DNA of 64,000 nucleotides from Acanthochromis polyacanthus (Eukaryota > Chordata > Actinopteri > Pomacentridae): assembly GCF_021347895.1 (NCBI RefSeq), contig NC_067116.1:32127639-32191638 (forward strand). Direction: 5' to 3'. Numbering within the stretch: the first letter of the stretch is position 1; each line of letters starts with the position of its first letter. Below the pieces are notes generated by a model. The model saw only the letters and a program-made list of their open reading frames with translations, made no database searches and was not told where the DNA came from. This document shows, piece after piece, positions 59,263 to 64,000 of the stretch. Position numbers and translations under genes: made by a program.

Positions 59263-62200
59263 GGGTGAAATGGAAACTTTAAAGCTGTGAATTTGTTCAT
59301 TTACCTGTTGTTGACTAGTAGCATGTCCAAAATTTACCCCATCAGAGCTGCACCCACTAACGGTCTCCAGTCTTACTTGTTAGAAAGTGGAGGGCATTAT
59401 TTGCACCACTTGAATGTGACCCAAGGGGTGCTTCAATTAGAACTGCTACTGGAATAGTTAGATTGGTGGAAGCAACCAAAGACTTCAGCGGTTCTTACAG
59501 ATAAAGCGAAGAGGATTTCAAAGTTTTCTTAACCAAGAATTTACCAAGTTAAACTATAACCACTGACAGTGTCGCTGAAAAATGGGTTCAGTTACATTAA
59601 GAATTTGAAGAACAAAATCGAAGAACCAAATACCAGCTAACCAGAATTAAACATTACATAGAATAAATGATTCATCCATTTAACATTGGCTTTCAGTGAT
59701 TGCCCCAACAAAATCCAAATAACAGTCTTATGGTCTTCCATAGTAAATACCCTGAAAAGTTAACATTTTCTTCAAACAGTTCAATATCAGCTTTGAGTCC
59801 TGGTAACTGATCTACATGATGGAGTGACTTGTTTGCTGTAGTTGTTAGTCGAGCTGCTAGAAACTTTGTCAGTCCAAGAAATCTGTCCATATTAACCTCC
59901 ACCTCTAAATTGTGTTTATATTCAGAGCAGAGTGACGCCGATCAAATTCCTTACTTTAGTTTCAATGTTGCTGGGAGCATATGATCAGAATCCTGCTGCT
60001 CCTGAACAGCTGCTCTCTGCATTACCATTTGAAAATCCTAGTTTAGCGTTACCATGAGCCACAAATAGCTAGCTATGCCAAACGAATACCTTCTTCTTCT
60101 TCAACGTGAAGCAGCAATCTTCATCAACCTGACTGCCACAGTTAGCAATTTGACAGCAGTTGGGTGCACTTGTTTTACGTACGATCTGCAATCACTCCTG
60201 TAACACTCTTATTAAATAGTAAGAAGCTGCATCTTGTGGCACAACTTAGTACTACAGGGAACAACAATGCATTTTTTGATACATATGTTTCTTGATTTCT
60301 GCCTTATTGACTAAAATATTTTCAACTGAGTAAATTTTTATTAACAATTAATCAATAAACAATGAAACATTAACATCCCTAATGATTAGTGCATAATGTA
60401 CAGAAACACTTGGATCTTCGGCGTTTGTTTTGGGAAGCTACCAATAATGGGCGTCACAAAAAAGAATAGAATAACTTCCTTTGTTATTGTACACGTACAA
60501 CAAAATTGTATGCAAACCTATTTCAAAGAGCAACAGCTACGTATATCATGTCAGTTATGTATTAAATAAATAGAGAGATAAAAGAAAATGCCTCTGAACT
60601 AACTATAAGAAGATTAATCAAAAGAGAAGGAAACGATTATAGAAAGTAAAGACAAGAAAAGCACAACATACAACACCGATAAGACATTTGATTGCACAAT
60701 TCAAGTTTTGCCAGTATTAAGCGCACCTACAGCTTTTGATCAACACCCCTTGTCCGATGTCTGAAATGTATGGAGGGAGGGGCTTTCCAAAGCTGTCCAA
60801 TCATTTCACTTGTACATGAGTAGGCCATCAATTCCGTTTACTGCTACGCATTTGGAATAAAAGATCTGGCTGTGAGGAGTTGGAAGTGAGCTGACCAGAC
60901 CTCTGTAGACTGTGTAGCTCCTACGAACAGAATCCATCTGAATCTCCAACAGAACTGCCTGAGCTTGAAATTCATTGTTGGGAATGCAACAGAGAATAAA
61001 AAAAGAACACATCTGTGGTTCTGCTGCATCAGTTTTGACCCTGTTATTTTAATATTGTCTACTGTGACTGATGTTACAGGTGAGCATTACTAAACCAGTC
61101 TTCTGATGCGAATATTAAAATGCAAATACAAAAGTTCATCTCCAGTCAGGCTGAGTGACGACACAGAGAGAGCATCCTTTCAGCTCATGCCTTGCAGCAG
61201 TTGTGTGGTTTATGTATACAAGTTTATATATAGTTTATATACAAATTAATACTGTAAATATGTGGTACTGTAGCTGCATTATATTGTCTACATTTACTTG
61301 GAAAAAAACATGTTTTAAAAAGTAAAGCCTTTATTTTGATGGTATTTGATTACTGAATTTTTCAACTTGTAAAAGGTTCTGCCTGAGTTCCTGATAGTTC
61401 CACATTTTTGGTAAAAGTAACTCAAAAGTTGAATCCTTCTCTGCTCTACACTGCACACTGTTATGTTTCTAGTTACAAGGCTTTCTTTTGCTTCTCATCT
61501 CATAATCTATAGACCAGTAGATGCTACCTGCCTTGTCTTTTTACATAATAATATCGATATTATTCTTAGGTTTTTAGATATGTGATTGAGATTTTTGCCT
61601 CCACAGCCCCCAGTGCAGCAAGCGTTATTGCTGCACTTAAAACAAAACTCTAAGTGGACATTCCTTTTCAAGAACAATGCCACTTATTGTTCTTATAAAT
61701 CACATAAAACTGTGATAAATCTGTATAAATAGAGACCAAATCTGAAGAATACAGTATCCCTTTGATTTTATTTTCATCTGAAGTCAGTCCACAGTTATAA
61801 TGTAATTTAGATTTTCTATTTAGGAATGAAGACCTTTATTCACACGTGTAATCTATGAATCACAAGAGTGATTATATACCGAGGTCACTGGTGTGTTTAG
61901 TTCTGACTTGTGTCCTCAGAAAATACCACAAGAAAATGGCTTATATTGAAGAAAGTTTATTTGGCATAAGAGACAACTGATTTGGCAGGTTTAATGTGCA
62001 CTTTGGGGGCCAGTATTCATAAAACAACATCCCACTGTGAATTATTTGCCATCATCAAAGAATGCAGCCACATACTGACACAGAAATTTTCCTTTCAGGA
62101 TGTCGCATATTGAGTCTTACTCATACATGCTAAGATCATTTCTTCTTTTTTCCCCCCCTTTTCCTTTCATTTCATCCTTTATTTTGTTAGCCATTTGAGC

Positions 62201-63525
62201 GTCGTGAAATGAAAGCATTTGCATTGAAAGGACAGGTGGGTGTGAGACACCAGCGCTTGTCTGAATTGTAGCATTAAGAGCAGAGAGAGAGAGAGAGAAA
62301 AAAATCAAAAGTAAGAACCATTCAGACGGCAGGAGGAGCAGGGATTTGAGCAGATATTAAAAGATGATTGTGCGTGGGCTTTTCTGCTGTGCTCCGGAGA
62401 AAGAATGTAAACCCTGTATCAGTCAGAGTGAGGATAATAAACAGCAAAAACATCAGAACACAGCACAACAAACACTAACAAAAAGAAGGATGGGAAAAAG
62501 CGCGGCGTATAAATAGTTCAAATATTTCAAGTGATTTCAGAATGTGATGGTGAAATACTGGATGTTTGTGTCCTCAGCTCCTGCAAGTTCCTTCAGTCTG
62601 CGCTGGTTTTCTCAGCACTGTAACTGTATTAAGGACACACATTTCAAATAAAGTTAAAGCACCGATTTGCCACCAATTACAGCTGCAAAATAACACAACT
62701 GTGTCCAAATTTATGCATTTTATTGGTATTTTACAGTTGCAACTTCACAAATTAAGAAATTAATCAAGTTGTACTTTGTTTTTCTGCCTGACTTTTAGAT
62801 CAGTGTTCTGTCAGCATCGAACGCTGATCCGATCTCATTTTTGACAGCCGCATCTACAGTAAAAAATCATTGATGGTTACATCAGTATTACAACATTTTT
62901 CAATACTTTCTCTGTTATAAAGTCTTTTTGTTTTTAAAATATCTTGTTGTTTTCACCACCCTTTGTCTCCCTTATCACAAGTTTGATTTGTTGATCGTGT
63001 GTGTGCAGCGCAAACAAAGCAAAGGATCAGAGTCAGAGTTCAAAGTGATTTCCTCTCCATTTTAATGGTTTGTTACTTTATTCAATTGGACACATTGGTT
63101 CATGTCTTATACCTTGTTTTTCATTTTACAGCATTATACTGCCAGCTACTTTAAAGCTGACTCAATAGTTAAAAGAGAAAAGTACACTTGAGTCTAATAC
63201 GCATATCATTACTGTTACTTGTGCTGCATGTGGTGGCAGTGGCCTCAGTCACCTCCATTAGAAAGTAAAAACAGTGGGACATAGAGGCAAATATAAGATG
63301 TTTCATGCAGAAGGTCTGACTGAACTTGTCAGGCTCATAATATCCTTTACGAATTTTAACAATACAAGTGTGGGCTAATTTGTCAAATTCTTAGCAGTGC
63401 TAGAACTTTTACAGCTCTCCTGATGGCAGCGTCAGTTTGTCTGCTTTTTTGGTCTCTGATGAGCCACATCATCTAAACCACCTTACTGATGTTGTGTAGG
63501 TCGCCCTCGTGCTGTGAAAACAGAA
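59263..63525. other. non-coding stretch, no gene supported
   Basis: There is a short (GA)n tract at 62281-62298 and a TATAAATA motif at about 62508, without an associated frame. Nothing else recognised. Confidence 0.45.
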
Positions 63526-63559
63526 CCGAGCAGTCAGTGAATGGACACAGGAGCTCTGG

Positions 63560-63730
63560 AGGCGTCTGTGACGTCAGGCACATTGATATTGGTAGTGGAT
63601 CCTTTGGTTCCTCCGTGGATCGGGCTTCTTATGGAACATCCCTCAGATGCTTGATCGGATTGGGATCTGAGGAGTTTGGAGTTCGAAGTCAACACCCTTC
63701 TGCTGGAGAATGCCAATGCCATCTGAAAAT
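63560..63730. repeat. fragment of a dispersed repeat, possibly DNA-transposon derived
   Basis: CATCCCTCAGATGCTTGATC, GGATTGGGATCTGAGGAGTT and CAACACCCTTCTGCTGGAG match phrases I associate with a high-copy fish repeat. The 92- and 115-codon frames over it are not treated as genes. Confidence 0.5.
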
Positions 63731-64000
63731 TGCCATAGTGGTGTGTGTGCTTGGTCTGTGTGTTTAGGTGTGTGTTAATGAGATCAGAAAGAATAAATAT
63801 CATAGCCTGTATGTCATTTTTGTTCAGAGGCCATATGCAGCCCAATTTCATCACAACTGGGCTGGACAAGTAAAATAACACCGTAATAACCTATAAATAA
63901 CGACAACTCCAAATGTTTCCCTTTGTTTCAGTGCAAAAAAAGGACAGACACATTCTGAAAATGTTCACATTTAATGAACTGTCTTTTATAAAACATTATG
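63731..64000. other. non-coding end of window
   Basis: No feature recognised. Confidence 0.4.

Noticed and set aside
62500..62520. TATAAATA motif as a core promoter
   Set aside because: No start codon, exon or downstream frame goes with it. Such motifs are expected by chance in AT-rich DNA.

Overview
The window looks like teleost nuclear DNA, probably from a spiny-rayed (percomorph-type) fish. It is AT-rich and intron-containing, with GT-AG splice sites, long (GT)n microsatellites, Tc1-type DNA transposons, a 5'-truncated L1-type LINE, small palindromic MITEs and several tRNA-derived SINE-like repeats of kinds I associate with fish genomes. There is no sign of bacterial or organelle organisation, and I saw no convincing tRNA, rRNA or CRISPR array. 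The host assignment is inference from repeats and gene structure only.

Layout. 1-4138 is non-coding: a palindromic MITE with TTAA target duplication (1541-1670), a (GT)31 microsatellite with an attached repeat (2391-2560), and a ~0.96 kb copy (3146-4104) of the promoter-side flank of the gene further right. 4335-16488 is a tandem array of a ~1480 bp unit, about eight copies. It has nested order: the unit contains two diverged half-repeats, and a block of two units (2960 bp) is duplicated with apparent identity over about 3.1 kb. A 50 bp inverted repeat (4139-4188 / 16491-16540) encloses the array. One unit is interrupted by a ~2.2 kb foreign-looking insert (about 11725-13940). The insert carries three to four ~181 bp tandem repeats with hairpins at their junctions and a GC- and CpG-rich, intronless 326-codon open frame on the minus strand, followed by a poly(A) signal. 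I cannot name its product.

17913-28433 is the one host gene I can reconstruct: nine coding exons on the plus strand, all with GT-AG borders and compatible phases, giving a predicted protein of about 407 residues. There is also an alternative terminal exon (21330-21421) with its own poly(A) signal. The protein has a basic N-terminus, a long acidic low-complexity middle built from serially duplicated phase-1 exons, and a compact C-terminal domain with conserved Trp/His/Cys. Its introns hold a 5'-truncated L1-type LINE with a 17 bp target duplication, a Tc1 deletion derivative, and a full-length Tc1 element whose transposase is intact except that the third catalytic acidic residue is Lys.

28434-64000 is mostly unique AT-rich DNA with scattered repeats: SINE-like elements at 30.06, 38.39 and 55.14 kb, two copies of one dispersed repeat at 34.8 and 52.4 kb, a degenerate repeat at 50.1 kb, and fragments at 57.5, 59.2 and 63.5 kb. 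I find no gene there that I can defend. A possible isolated exon at 54.36 kb and a possible first exon at 56.54 kb are listed as leads only.

The points most worth following are: (1) the GC-rich ORF cassette inside the satellite array; (2) the mosaic junction at 4100-4190, which looks like a template-switching scar copied from the gene's 5' flank; and (3) the expansion of acidic exons in the host gene.
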